A stretch of 64,000 bases of DNA. It comes from Parietaria judaica. Taxonomy: Eukaryota > Streptophyta > Magnoliopsida > Rosales > Urticaceae. Below are positions 42,341-54,700 of the stretch, in pieces. The translations under genes were made by a program, and so were the position numbers. Below the pieces are notes generated by a model that saw nothing but the letters and a program-made list of their open reading frames with translations, did no database searches and was not told the DNA's origin. Numbering within the stretch: position 1 is the first letter of the stretch; every line of letters begins with the position of its first letter. The DNA lies in assembly GCA_954871525.1 (NCBI GenBank), contig OX940863.1:22456001-22520000 (forward strand). Reading direction: 5' to 3'.

Positions 42341-45300
42341 ATGTCTTCTCGGGCCAAATCCGCTACTCCCGCACAATTCTCTTCGACACAACGTCGAGGA
42401 CGTCCTTGGTGTGATCATTGCAATGCTTATGGTCATTGGAGACCCCAATGTTGGAAATTGCACGGCAAACCAACAAATTGCACGGATCGACCCAAGTCCA
42501 CTATGAGTCCTGATGATATTAATCTTCGAGAGGACATGAACCGTGTCATGGAAAAAATGAAGTCCCTGCAGATAAGGATCAGCAAGCAATTCACCACCGA
42601 TTCACCAAATAGCATCCATGCTCACACAGGTGTGACATCTGTCAGCCTCGCCCTAACTCGCCCGAGCAACTCTTGGATCGTTGATTCAGGTGCATCAGAC
42701 CATATGACGGGTAACAAGAGTTATTTTCTCACCGTTGGACCTTGCCCGCGGGGTTCAACAGTTCGAACTGCTGATGGGACTCTCATTCCGGTTGTTGGAA
42801 TCGGTTCTATCCGACTATCTAGGAACATTACACTTTACTCGGTGTTATTTATTCCACAAATTGCTTGCAACCTGATTTCTGTCTGTAAGATCACACGTGA
42901 TTCTAATTGCATTTCACGATTTTTCGCCGACTTCTGTGATTTTCAGGTGGTGGGTTCCGAAAAGGAAATTGGTCGAGGTGAGATGCGCGATGGCCTCTAC
43001 ATGTTCAACGATACAACTTCTCTGGTAACATAAGTTCCATATTTCGACAAAGGTCATGTGTCATCAAGTGCTATTACTCTTTCAAATCATGTATCTATCA
43101 AAGATCAAGTTATGATATGGCACTATCGCCTTGGTCATCCCAGTTTCCCATATCTTGAAAAAGCATTTCCAAATTTGTTCACCAAAAGCAAGCCTTCTCA
43201 TTATAACTGTCAAGTGTGTCAATTTGCAAAACATACCCGACATTCCTTCCGAAGCGTCGACTATAAATCATCAAAACCTTTTTCCGTGATTCATAGCGAC
43301 ATTTGGGGGCCCTCAAGGGTACGTCACACCAGTGGAGCTAGATGGTTCATCACATTTATCGATGATCACACTCGCATGACGTGGTCATATCTTCTGAAAG
43401 ACAAAACTGAAGCTGCTACATTTTTCAAACGTTTCTATTCCATGGTTGAGTCCCAGTTTGATACCCGTGTGCAAGTTCTCCATACGGACAACGCCCGGGA
43501 TTACTTCAACCAAACTCTCTCTCCGTTCTTGACTGAAGAAGGAATTGTCCACATAAGCTCATGTGTGGATACTCCACAATAAGACGGTATTGCTGAGCGG
43601 AAAAACCGACACATTCTCGAAGTCGCTCGGTCCATTATGTTTGGCCGATCTGTCCCAAAACATTTTTGGGGTGATGCGATCCTCACAGCAAATTACCTCA
43701 TCAATCGTATGCCGAGTCGTGTTCTAAAATTCCAATCACCTCGTCAAGTCGTTAGTGAGATTCATCCTCATCTCCTATCCTTCTCCTCCGACCTACCAAA
43801 AAAGGTCTTCGGGTGTCCCGCCTTTGTCCATGTCCACAAACAAAATCGGTCAAAGCTCGATCCTAGAGATGTCAAGTGCATCTTTTTGGGTTATTCGTTG
43901 CATCAAAAAGGGTATCGATGTTATTGTCCATCTACTCGCACGACGTATCACACCATGGATGTTACTTTCTTTGAAGGTGATTCTTTCTTTCCCAAATCCG
44001 ACATTCAGGGGGAGAATTATTGGGAATCTCAAATTGGGGAAATCGGGGAAGTCAATCAAGACACTCAACCCGAAAACCCATCACCTTCAATCCAATCAAT
44101 CGACACTCTTGATTGGGAAATCGGGGAAGTCAATCAAGACACTCAACCCGAAAACCCATCACTTTCAATCCAACCAATCGACACTCTTGATTGGGAAATC
44201 GGGGAAGTCAATCAAGACACTCAACCCGAAAACCCATCATTTCAATCCAACCAATCGACACTCTTGATATGGTTCTCGAAAATCTCTCAGACTCTTCTCC
44301 TAGCTCATCTCGGTCTCCTGAACATGTAGAGACCTCCTCGTATCGTCAAATCGGCCAAGATCCGGATCTGACTCCCTCTACCTCGACTAATCCTTCAGGT
44401 ACGGAAACTCTTCAACCCGTGGTCGATGATTCAGAACTCCCTATTGCTCTCCGGAAAGGCATTCGTAAGAAACCTGTTCATGGAAACACCGAATATCCCA
44501 TTGAACCTTATGTTGCCTACAACAAGTTACATCCAAAATATAGAGCTTTTATCACTAACCTTGATAGCATCAAGGTCCCTAGCTCTATTCATGAAGCTCT
44601 TCAGGTTCCTGCTTGGAAACATGCAGTAGAAGAAGAAATTCGAGCATTGGATAGCAACAGAACATGGAGTCTCAGTGAATTGCCACGCGGAAAACGCCCC
44701 GTCGGGTGTAAGTGGATCTTCACGGTCAAGTACAAGACTGGTGGGAGTATCGAGAGATTCAAAGCTAGACTTGTCGCAAAGGGTTTCACTCAAACTGAAG
44801 GAATTAACTTTCAAGAGACATTTGCTCCAGTGGCTAAACTAAACACGGTACGAGTACTTCTTTTTCTTGCCGTAAATATGGATTGGCCACTATTTCAACT
44901 TGATGTCAAGAACGCATGCCTCAATGGCGACCTTCAAGAAGAAGTCTACATGAAGATACCTCCAGGACTAGAAAAAGACTCCAATCGTCACCTAGTCTGC
45001 AAACTGAAAAAGTCGTTATATGGCTTAAAACAGTCTCCTCGTGCCTGGTTTGAGAAATTCACCAAGGCCGTCACTTCCAGCGGATACCTCCAATGTCAAG
45101 CCGATCATACTCTCTTTGTTAAACGGAACAACAATGGAAAGATTGCAATCCTCATTGTGTATGTTGACGACATCATCATGACCGGTGATGACTCGGAGGA
45201 AATCGCAAAACTAAAGCAAGTACTCGCAACCAAATTTGAGATTAAAGATCTCGGAACCTTGAGATACTTCTTGGGTATGGAAGTAGCAAGATCAGACGAA

Positions 45301-46116
45301 GGCATTGCTATTTCCCAAAGGAAGTATGTACTTGACTTACTTCAAGAAACCTGTCTTCTTGGTTGCAAGCCGGTTGACACTCCGATGGATCCGAACAAAA
45401 AGTTCTCTCATTCCGTCGGAAGCGCTCCCGTCGACAAAGGGAGATATCAGAGACTTGTTGGTAAACTCATCTATCTCTCGCACACACGTCCGGACATCGC
45501 CTACTCTGTCAGTGTTGTCAGTCAACACATGAACAACCCAAACGAGGACCACATGGAAGCCGTGAACCGAATCTTGAGGTATCTAAAGTCTACCCTCGGT
45601 CATGGCTTATTGTTCAAGAAATCTGAGAACCGTGAGGTCAAGATCTTCACTGACGCAAGTTGGGCTGGAGAAGCCACTGATCGAAGATCAACCTCGGGTT
45701 ATTGTTCATATGTATGGGGTAACCTCGTTACTTGGAGAAGCAAGAAGCAATCGGTTGTTTCCCGTAGTAGTGCAGAGTCCGAGTACCGTGCTCTTGCATT
45801 AGGCATATGCGAGGGAATGTGGATGCAGAGGCTCTTGAAGGAGCTAAGGATGCATCGACCAGGGGCTATCAAGATGGTTTGTGATAGTCAGGCCGCAATC
45901 AGAATTGTCAAGAATCCAGTCCACCACGACCGACCGAAGCACATTGAAATTGATAGACATTTCATTTCGGAGAAGGTCAATGGTGGCATCATTGACTTGA
46001 GCTACATTCCTTCCAGACTTCAGATTGCGGACATTCTCACCAAAGCTTTACCTCGAAGTTCTTTTGATGAACTTAGTTCCAAGCTTGGGCTGTATAACAT
46101 ATACTACCCAGCTTGA
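42341..46116 (+). pseudogene. Broken gag(knuckle)-pol of copia-2
   Basis: Starts MSSRAKSATPAQ and goes straight to a zinc knuckle (CDHCNAYGHWRPQC), so only the end of Gag is present. It is followed by protease (IVDSGASDHMTG), the GAG-pre-integrase region, integrase core, reverse transcriptase (YVDDI at 45160) and RNase H, ending in TGA at 46114-46116. In-frame TAA codons interrupt it at 43031-43033 (after protease) and 43580-43582 (inside integrase, at the PQ-stop before the catalytic Glu region). A single-base deletion near 44243 shifts the frame within the third copy of a 78-bp coding repeat. The RT-RNase H half remains open for 641 codons (44191-46116). Non-functional as it stands. Confidence 0.92.
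44038..44271 (+). repeat. Three 78-bp coding tandem repeats in copia-2
   Basis: The unit (26 codons, with GEIGEVNQDTQPENPS) starts near 44038, 44116 and 44194. It lies in the variable linker between integrase and reverse transcriptase. The third copy lacks one C in CCATCACTTTC, which produces the frameshift. Confidence 0.9.
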
Positions 46117-46123
46117 GGGGGAG

Positions 46124-46256
46124 TGTTGAATATTGTATAGCTTAGTGAGTGTTTATAGTTTTGGTACTTTTACCACAATTTCCTTTTATTGTAATTAGAG
46201 TTGTAAATACTCAATTCATGAATGAGAAACACAACTTTCCCAAATCACTTTCTTCA
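46124..46256 (+). repeat. 3' LTR of copia-2
   Basis: 133 bp matching the 5' LTR with one substitution. Followed by TTTCA and then the TSD TTAGT at 46262-46266. Confidence 0.9.
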
Positions 46257-46266
46257 TTTCATTAGT

Positions 46267-47955
46267 TACTGTATGAACAAAATATTAGGTCAGATTTTTT
46301 GTTCACAAAAAGTAACTAAAATTACAGAGGCTCTCAATTATTATACAATAACTAAGTGCGATGGCTCATCAATTATCGTCATGAATCTTTGGTCAATGAT
46401 TTCGAGTGGTCAATGCTATTAATTTTTAGGGACTTCATTTAAGAATATAGAAGGAGTATTAATACGCTAAATTTACTTGTTAATAGGGATTTCATTTGAG
46501 AAGAAAAATGTTTAATAATGAGTAATGATTTTGTCTTAGACAAAGTTGCTATTTCATAGTATTTTCTAAGTAATGCATGGTATGTCATGGAGAGGGTCAC
46601 TGTTCATATTTCGTGTCGTGATCGTGCAAGATCATAAATGTTTTTTTACTTATTTTATGCAGATCAAGACCCGCAACATATATTTATCGCGTTAGAATAT
46701 GAGACTCAGACTCACCCCATTTAACAACCGTGTTTACAGTGGTGGAGCTAGACTTTCGGTTAGGGCGATGAAAAAAAAAATCTACTCTATATTAATTATT
46801 TTTTTTTTACAAATTGACAGCTTCTTGTAAACATAAAATATGTGGACATAAAATATAAAATATAAATCTTGATATTGTAACTATTTTAACTTTTAAGCTC
46901 ATGACTTAATAGAATTGCACTCTAATTGTTTTTATATTTCCTTCATATCTGAAAGGAACAAAAAATAACGAAGACAAAACAATATGTTGATTAATCATGC
47001 TCTAATTGTTTTTTTATTTCCTTCATATCTGAAAGGAACAAAAAATAACGAAAAACAAAACAATATGTTGATTAATCATGCTCAGTTTACAGTTATGGTA
47101 ACTAATTTTTATAAGATTTAAAAAATTGTATGGTGAAAAAAAAAAATTGAGCAATATTATCACTTTATTAAAATAACTTCTTATAGTTCTAGTGCTTGCA
47201 TTAATTACATTGTAATTGTCATAACTTATAAGTGCAACTTTGATTAACACGTGGAGTAATAAAATGACAAATGGCGTTACTAAAAATAATAAATAAATAA
47301 AAATTGTTTTCAATATTTATAAGATTTGTGACACTATCACTCATTTTTACTTTTGTTTCTCTCACAAACAAATAACAAAGCTCATATATATTAAGCTTTT
47401 TTTTTTCTTTGGCAATTTAGCCGTAGCACTTGCGTATGCTGGTGATGAAGTGTTATCATGTCTATCTGTTTAACTCATTTAAAATTTAGGTATTTTAAAA
47501 TGATAATTTAATTTACACTCATTTAACTTAATTTATTTAATTATATTATTTAAGATCATAAAATTTATTAACAATTTTCTATATTTATCCATTGTTAACG
47601 ATGTAGTTAATAAAATAATAATAAAAAAAAACATAAGTTTCATATATGATAAGTATTAAAACACATTAACATATATAAAATGCAAATTTTTGCTCCTTAA
47701 TCGTGTGTTTGTATTGTGTTCAACCGTTATTTGATCGTGCTAATTGTGTTTCACACGATTGGATTCAGATCTAATTTAAAATGTGTCTTGATTGTTTCGT
47801 GTTTCGTGCCCGACTCCAAATTACCACCCTCATTCGTGAGATTTTTTTTTTAGCATATTTTTTCCCTGTTTTTCCCCTAAGTAAATCATCGAACTAACAT
47901 ATCCTAAAAATGTGAAAGTTTACCATATTATTCTAACCCCATCTTGACATCGTGG
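46267..47955. other. AT-rich DNA, no gene seen
   Basis: Apart from an 80-bp tandem duplication (listed separately) and poly-T runs, nothing is recognised. Confidence 0.55.
46920..47079. repeat. 80-bp tandem duplication
   Basis: CTCTAATTGTTTTTATATTT and the following bases through GTTGATTAATCATG occur at 46920-46999 and again from 47000, with a few changes. Confidence 0.88.
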
Positions 47956-47963
47956 CTTAAGGG

Positions 47964-48678
47964 CAGGGCCGGCCCTGAGTTTATCGAGGCCCTAGGCGAA
48001 AAATAATTTTGAGGCCCCTATTAAAGTTGAGAAATTAAATTTCAATGCATATTATAATTCCAAATTGAGATTCATCTAAAGCCTCTTTTCTCGTTTTTTT
48101 TCTTTTCTCTTGTGGCACCCGGCTTGAATTTTCTAAATGAACTCATTGAATTTGATCCTAAAAACATAAAATTCAGAAATATACATATTAGTTAATTTCT
48201 TTCTAATTTAATTGAATAACCAAAAAAAAAATAAGAAATTAAATATTTCAATACCTAATAATCAAAGTAAAATACACGATATTAGACCTTGTATCTTTTA
48301 TTAATCAATCGAACTCCACTCCACTCCAGTTTAATATAATATAATATTATATATATATAAAGATTTAAGAACACTCGTCGAGCAACAAGCCAACAACAAA
48401 ATAATATTATATTATATATACAAATCAAATATAGAAGAAATTATAATGAAAAGTGATGTTACCTTAGTTTTTTACTTGCTTCTGTTGTTTTTAGATAGTG
48501 GCATTAGGGCATATTCAATTCGGAGTAGACATAGATGATTCATCATTGTTATTTAGGTTTAAAAATTATTTTTCTTTGGGCCCTTTATCATACATTTGGA
48601 GGCCCCTAACTTAGTGTTATTTTTGCCCTCAAAAGTGAGGCCCTATGCCTAGTCCACATACCCACAAGGCCGGCTCTG
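47964..48678. mobile_element. hAT-like element, 715 bp
   Basis: Inverted ends CAGGGCCGGCCCTGAG and (reverse complement of the right end) CAGAGCCGGCCTTG, flanked by a perfect 8-bp duplication CTTAAGGG (47956-47963 and 48679-48686). Subterminal GAGGCCCTA(G/T)GC motifs occur near both ends. The interior is AT-rich and non-coding. Fragments of the same family lie at 38275-38480. Confidence 0.9.
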
Positions 48679-48686
48679 CTTAAGGG

Positions 48687-51087
48687 GTTTGTGACTTTGT
48701 GTGGTCACACTTGAAAATAATTGGCTTCAAAACTATAGTAGTTTTTACATATGAAAGTCTAAATAATAAAGCTGAATATATATTATTATAAATAAACGAT
48801 TTTATTTTATTTATAATAATCAGTTCCACTAAAATAAGTCTGATCAGATTTTTTTTTTTGTTTACATTAATGGCAAGAGAATAAAATCAACTTCCTATAA
48901 GAGCTATATTTATTCTTACTTTATAAAAGAAAAAAGAGAGACAATTGATTATTAAATCCCATCTGCTAGTGACTTTTGCTATAAGTAGTAGTATTACTTT
49001 AAAATGGTAAGATTTACATTAGTCTTTTTTCATGATAATTATTTTTTTATTATGCTTTCTCTAACTTTCGGAGAAGTATAAATTTAAATAAATATAAAGA
49101 TGTACTATGTCCTATACATGTAATTGTAAACTAGTTGGATACTAAGTGATCTACTTGATATTAATAAAAAAAAGTAGATTAAAGAGAAGCTCTGATTAAT
49201 TATAATACTCTCTAAGCTTTTATAATTAGCTTTTGCAAAGCCAATATATATATGTTGATGCTCAAATTAATTAGATATATGTGTGTGTATAAATATATGC
49301 AATATATATATTGACAAGTTGAGTATTTTTTAGGCAAAGAAATGGCGAGATTGCATATGGCAATGCATTAATTGGTCATTCGGGTATCTAATTCGTACAA
49401 GCCAAAGTAATTTTGATGGTCCCAGTTGATTAGGAATAGGAACATGCGTATGTAATGGCACATTGGCACGCTTGAGTTTCCCTATAATAAGTACGTCTTA
49501 TACTCGAATTACATGAAGAAGAAAAAAAGGCTAAAAGTATTTTCATAAATGTAATATCAATTGTAAAAGTTTGGTTGTGATGAAACACGTAATAGAAAAG
49601 AATATAATATATCACTAGTATTCTTGTGAAGGGTTTGGATAAGAAGTATTACTTGATTTAAAGTTTGTTAAGTCCCACGTAAAAATACGAAAATTTATCA
49701 TTAGTCATGGCCATTGTGTTAGAGCTCATTAAGTTCACACAAGCATCAGTCGAAAAAGAAAAGAAAAAAAAAATGAGGATTCGGCGAGAGCGATCATCTT
49801 GAGATCATGACATGTTTTAATGAAAAAGACACCGGATCGATTTAGTAAGGTTTAAAAGATCACGAGTTACTCATTTCATTACCAATTAGTTTTAAGGCGA
49901 ATCTTCGTTATAGTTCACACAAATTACAATTTTGAAAATGCCTTCAATATAGCTATGATAAAGGTTCCAAGATTAGTTTTATGCAGACGATATTATATCG
50001 AGTAGGGATGAATATCACAAATTATATATAAACTCATATTTTGAGTGAAATATTGGGTGAAAGGCATTATTCTTGTCTTTACTTAATTCAAACTGAGTTC
50101 CACTCTAAAAATAGAGTACTATTCTTGTGTAATCTGAGGTTATATAGCATGTTGAAATTTTGTCAAAAATTAAAAGTCTCACAGAAACAAACCTACAAGT
50201 CCCATTTTTCTTTCTTTTTTCGATCCCCTATTTTGAGTCCAAGGTATACATATACTAAAACAAGTGATGACAATCTCTTTATTTCTTAGTGTCATATATA
50301 ATTACACATTAGACACATTAGTCCTTGTTGATTGAGCACTAACATATATTAAGTAGAAAGAACCCTAACAACAACACTAAATCGCTTTAATTAAAAGATT
50401 ACAAGTACCAATATCATAGAGCCAAAGACCTTCTAAAGTTAATTATAATGTGTATATCTCTATAAAGCTTTAAATTTAACAGACAGAGTTGTGCTATGCA
50501 ATCAATTATAACCTCTCGTGGGTTTTTATTTGTCAATACTAAGTAGCCTTTAACAAAAGAGCTTGATTTATAACAAATTTAAGAGCCTATTGATTTAATT
50601 ATTAATACTATTGGAATTAATTTTTCTTATTATATTATCGAGGTTATTAATTTATCGAGGGATAATTCAGTTATATTAGTTAGAGTCAAGACTCAACAAA
50701 AGTATTATTTAATCGAAGTTATTTAATTTATCGAGTATTAATTTAACAAAGTTCCATTATACTAAAATAAATAAGATATTTTTATTGTTATATGTATATA
50801 AATATATATATATATGGTGATCTGGTGATTGTTCTAAGAAAACAGACATGATATAGGACACCATCATGTTGTTTAGCAACCTTAACAATTTAACTAGCTT
50901 ATGAACCAATGCAATGAAAAAGTTATTATCTACTGACACAAAATAAACCCTAACTTTTATATAATGGATACTTGTGACCCATTTTTCATGTACCTTTCCG
51001 TTGTATTAAAAAAAAATGAATGCTTTTGGCATCGTTAATTAATTCATGTAGATTATTGTAGATTAAGTACATGATGATATAATAAAC
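48687..51087. other. AT-rich DNA, no gene seen
   Basis: No coding frame or defined repeat recognised. Short patches such as 50640-50750 (TTATCGAGG, TTTAATCGAAG, TTTATCGAG) recur near 57600-57710 and 60395-60540, suggesting a dispersed decayed repeat. Confidence 0.5.
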
Positions 51088-51092
51088 TAATA

Positions 51093-51735
51093 TGTGAGTT
51101 TAAGCTTGACTTGGCTCAACCCCAGCAGAGATCTCCCCACCAGAGATTTTCCAACCAGGAACTTCCCTACCAGAGATCTCCCCACCAGAGCTTCCCCTGG
51201 CAGAGAAGGGCCCGAGCAGAAATCTCCCTATAGCAGGAATTCCCCCACCAGAGGTGGGTCCGACCAGAAATTTTCCCCAGCTGGAAGGGACCCGACCAGG
51301 AATGCTCCTACCAGAGATGGCCCTAGCAGAAATGAGGGGGAGCAGAAATGCCCCCTAGCAGCAAAGGACCCTAGCAGGATTATCCCGGGCAGAAACGGGA
51401 AACGCCAGAAGTGAAGAAGAGCTATTCCAGGAAGGTGCCAAACTTGAGGAGCAAGTTTGGAGATCCGATTTGGCTTCCTGATTTGATATGATTTGGTTTC
51501 CCATTCTGTTAGGAAACGTGTAAATTGTAAAGATTTGATTGAGTTTATTTTAGGAAGTTTAGCTAGGGTTTAGCTTTCTAGTTTCTCTATAAATACAAGT
51601 CTTATGACTTTAGTTTGTAACTTTTTGCTCTCTTTGCATTCGACATTAATCTGAGAAAATTCTCCCAACTTTCTTTGTCCTTTGTTTCTTGCTCTTTGTT
51701 TCTTTTGGCAGATCCATTCCCATTGGGAACCAACA
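51093..51735 (+). repeat. 5' LTR of copia-3
   Basis: TGTGAGTTTAAGC...GGGAACCAACA, 643 bp. U3 is an array of imperfect ~16-20 bp units (CCCCACCAGAGATCTC, CCCTACCAGAGATCTC, CGAGCAGAAATCTCCC). TATA-like CTATAAATAC at 51587-51596. The first 20 bases and the terminal ~10 resemble the LTR of copia-1, but the U3 middle does not. Confidence 0.92.
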
Positions 51736-51764
51736 ATTGTATCAGAGCGAAGGTGCGAAAGAAG

Positions 51765-54700
51765 ATGTCGTCACCAAGCGAGTCCACCGGATGAGAGTTG
51801 ATGACAGCAATGAAGATCGGATCAAAGGAAGGAAACGTGACGCTCCATTACTCGATGCTCACGAAGAGCAATTACTCGGTGTGGGCGTTGAAGATGCGGG
51901 TGAATCTGTTGGCGCAAGGAGTATGGGAGGTTGTAGAAGCCAGCAATGTAGAAGGGTGCAAGGAGAGGATGGCACTCGCCACCATCTACCAAGGAGTTCC
52001 GAAAGACGTCATTCTCATGATCGTCGAGAAGGATTCCGCAAAGGAGGCGTGGGAGATGCTAAAGACCATGCACATGGGTGCGGATCGCGTCCGAGACGCA
52101 AAAGTCCAAACCTTGAAGAGTGAATTCGAGGTTCTTCGAACGAGGGACGGCGAGTCAATTGATGACTTTGCCATGAAACTCACATCCATTGTGACCGGTA
52201 TCCGCTCGCTAGGAGACAAGGTGGATGAGACCACTGTTGTCAAGAAATTCCTTAGAGCCGTGCGACACAGGTACATGCAGATCATGACATCGATTGAGCA
52301 GTTCGGCGACCTCAAGACCATGACGGTCGAGGAGGTTGTTGGTCGCCTCAAAGCCCACGATGAGAGACTTTGGGGTTACGGTGACAGAGAAAAGGAGAAG
52401 CACCTCATTCTCACGCATGAAGAGTGGACGACCAGACATAAGAAAAGCGGGGGAGCAGACTTTTCTTCTAGCTCCTCTGGTCGGAGTAGCTACAACGGAG
52501 ACAGCCGAGGACGTGGTAGAGGTCGTGGACGACGGCGAGGTCGAGACACGCGGGGTCGCGACAGTGGTGCACCCCGTTAGGAAAGCACGACTAGGAGAAA
52601 CAACAGCACAGTGAAGTGCTATAATTGTCAGAAGCTAGGGCACTTTGCTTCAAAGTGCCGCAGCAGAAACCAAGGCGAGGAAGCGAATCTGACGAGATTC
52701 TACGAAGACCAGCCACCGTTGATGTTTGCCGAACAGGAGGTGAGCCTCGACGGACAAGATGACGAGGAGACGATCCTCGTAGGCGAGAGAGAGCAGACCT
52801 GCCCGGAGAGAAGGGAGCAGCCCTGGCCGGAAAGCAGACAACAGATCTGCTTGAAATCCGAGCAGAGACTAGAGACCAGAGAGCAGACCTGCTAGGGGAA
52901 GAAGACCACGGAGATGGTGTTCCTGATCGAGGACAATGGCGCGAGCAACCACATGACAGAAGACCGAGATAAGTTTGAACAGCTCGATGAGAATATAACG
53001 GGGAACGTGAAATTCGGCGACGGTTCAATCGTCAAAATTAGAGGCAGAGGGTCCATCCTGTTCATGTGCAAGAATGGGTACCAACGCCTCATGACCCAGG
53101 TGTACTACATCCCAAAGCTGAAGAGTAACATCATCAGCCTCGGATAGATGACAGAGATCGGCACACAGTGGTGATGTCTGGTCCCTATCTGAAGATGTGG
53201 AACAGAAGTGGGAACCTGCTGATGAAGGTGAAGAGAACGTCGAACAGATTGTACAAGATTCTCCTGGAGACAGGCCAGCCCGTCTGCTTAATGGCGTCAC
53301 TAGCAAACCCGGCCTGGTTGTGGCATGCGAGACTTGGGCACGTAAACTTTTACGCGCTCAAGATGATGGGAGAGAAGGAGATGGCCTTTGGGGTTCCCAA
53401 GATTGAACACCCCAACCAGCTATGCGAATGCTGCATGATCGCGAAACAGGCTAGAGTGCCATTTCCGATCAAGGCCAAGTTCCAAGCAGAACGACCTCTG
53501 CAACTGGTTCATGCGGACCTTTGTGGTCCAATCACCCCAGCAACTCTAGCCGGAAGCAAGTATTTCCTACTATTTGTTGACGACTACAGTCGCTGGATGT
53601 GGATCTACACGCTCAAGGAGAAGAGTGGAGCCTTTGAAGTCTTCAAGAAGTTCAAGAGGCTTGTGGAGAATGGGTCAGAACACAAGATGAAGGTCTTGAG
53701 AACAGACCGAGGTGGAGAGTTCACATCCCAGCAGTTCGGAGAGTTCTGCGATGAGGAAGGAGTCGAGCGCAACCTGACCGCACCGTACACTCCCCAGCAG
53801 AACGGTGTGGTGGAGAGACGAAACCGGACAGTGATGGACACAACAAGGAATTTGTTGATGAGCATGCAAGTTCCGACGATGTTTAGGGGAGAAGCAGTTA
53901 GACACGCGGTCTATTTGCTTAACCGTTTGCCAACGAAGGCGCTAGGAGAGCGTACTACCTTCCAGGCGTGGTTTGGGAAGAAGTCCCACTTAGAGCACTT
54001 GAAGGTGTTTGGGTGCACCGCACATGTGAAGACTGTGGGTCCCCATCTCAAGAAGCTTGATGACAGGAGTTAGTTGATGGTGTACCTTGGTGTAAAGACG
54101 GAAGCAAGGCACACAAACTCTTTGACCCCCGACGCGGCAAGATCCAAGTGAGCAGAGACTCCGTGTTCGAAGAAGAGAAGAAGTGGGATTGGCGCGATGA
54201 GAACGGTGAGCCCGAGCAAAACTCATTTGAGTGCGAAGTAGGAGAAAACATTGCCGACCAGGAAGGGCCAACAACATCCAGCTCGGGTACCCCCACCAGC
54301 TCAAGAATCTCTACCAGCTCGGGTACCCCTACTAGTTCTAGTGCCCCCCCCCCCCCCCCCCCAGCTCAGGTACCCCTACCAGAGATTCCTGCCCGGGTAC
54401 ACCCAGGACACCCAGCCCGAGCAGAACCAGCTCGTCCAGCTCAGGAGATTCCTCGATCAAGGATGGCCCAAGGGGATTTCGTCCCCTAGCAGAAGTCTAC
54501 GAAGAGTCTCAGGAAGTGGAGATGAACCTAGAAGAGTTGTCTTTGTTGTGCGCCGAGGAGCCGGCCAACTACCAAGAGGCAGCTACCGAGCAGGAATGGC
54601 AAGAAGCAATGGAAAATGAGCTGGAGTCCATAGAGAAGAACAGGACGTGGGAGCTCACCGACCTGTCCAAAGGTCAGAAACCCATTGGCTTGAAATGGGT

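Larger units (their letters stand above)
41063..46261 (+). mobile_element. Ty1/copia element with 133-bp LTRs (copia-2), defective
   Basis: LTR copies at 41063-41195 and 46124-46256 differ at one base by eye (about 0.75%). PBS TGGTATCAGAGC abuts the first; PPT GAGGGGGAG abuts the second. The target duplication is TTAGT (41058-41062 and 46262-46266), which implies that the right end carries five extra bases TTTCA beyond the LTR match. The polyprotein is broken (see 42341-46116), and the N-terminal part of Gag is absent. Very short LTRs and the YVDDIIMTG motif would fit an Ale/Retrofit-type clade, as a guess. Confidence 0.92.
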
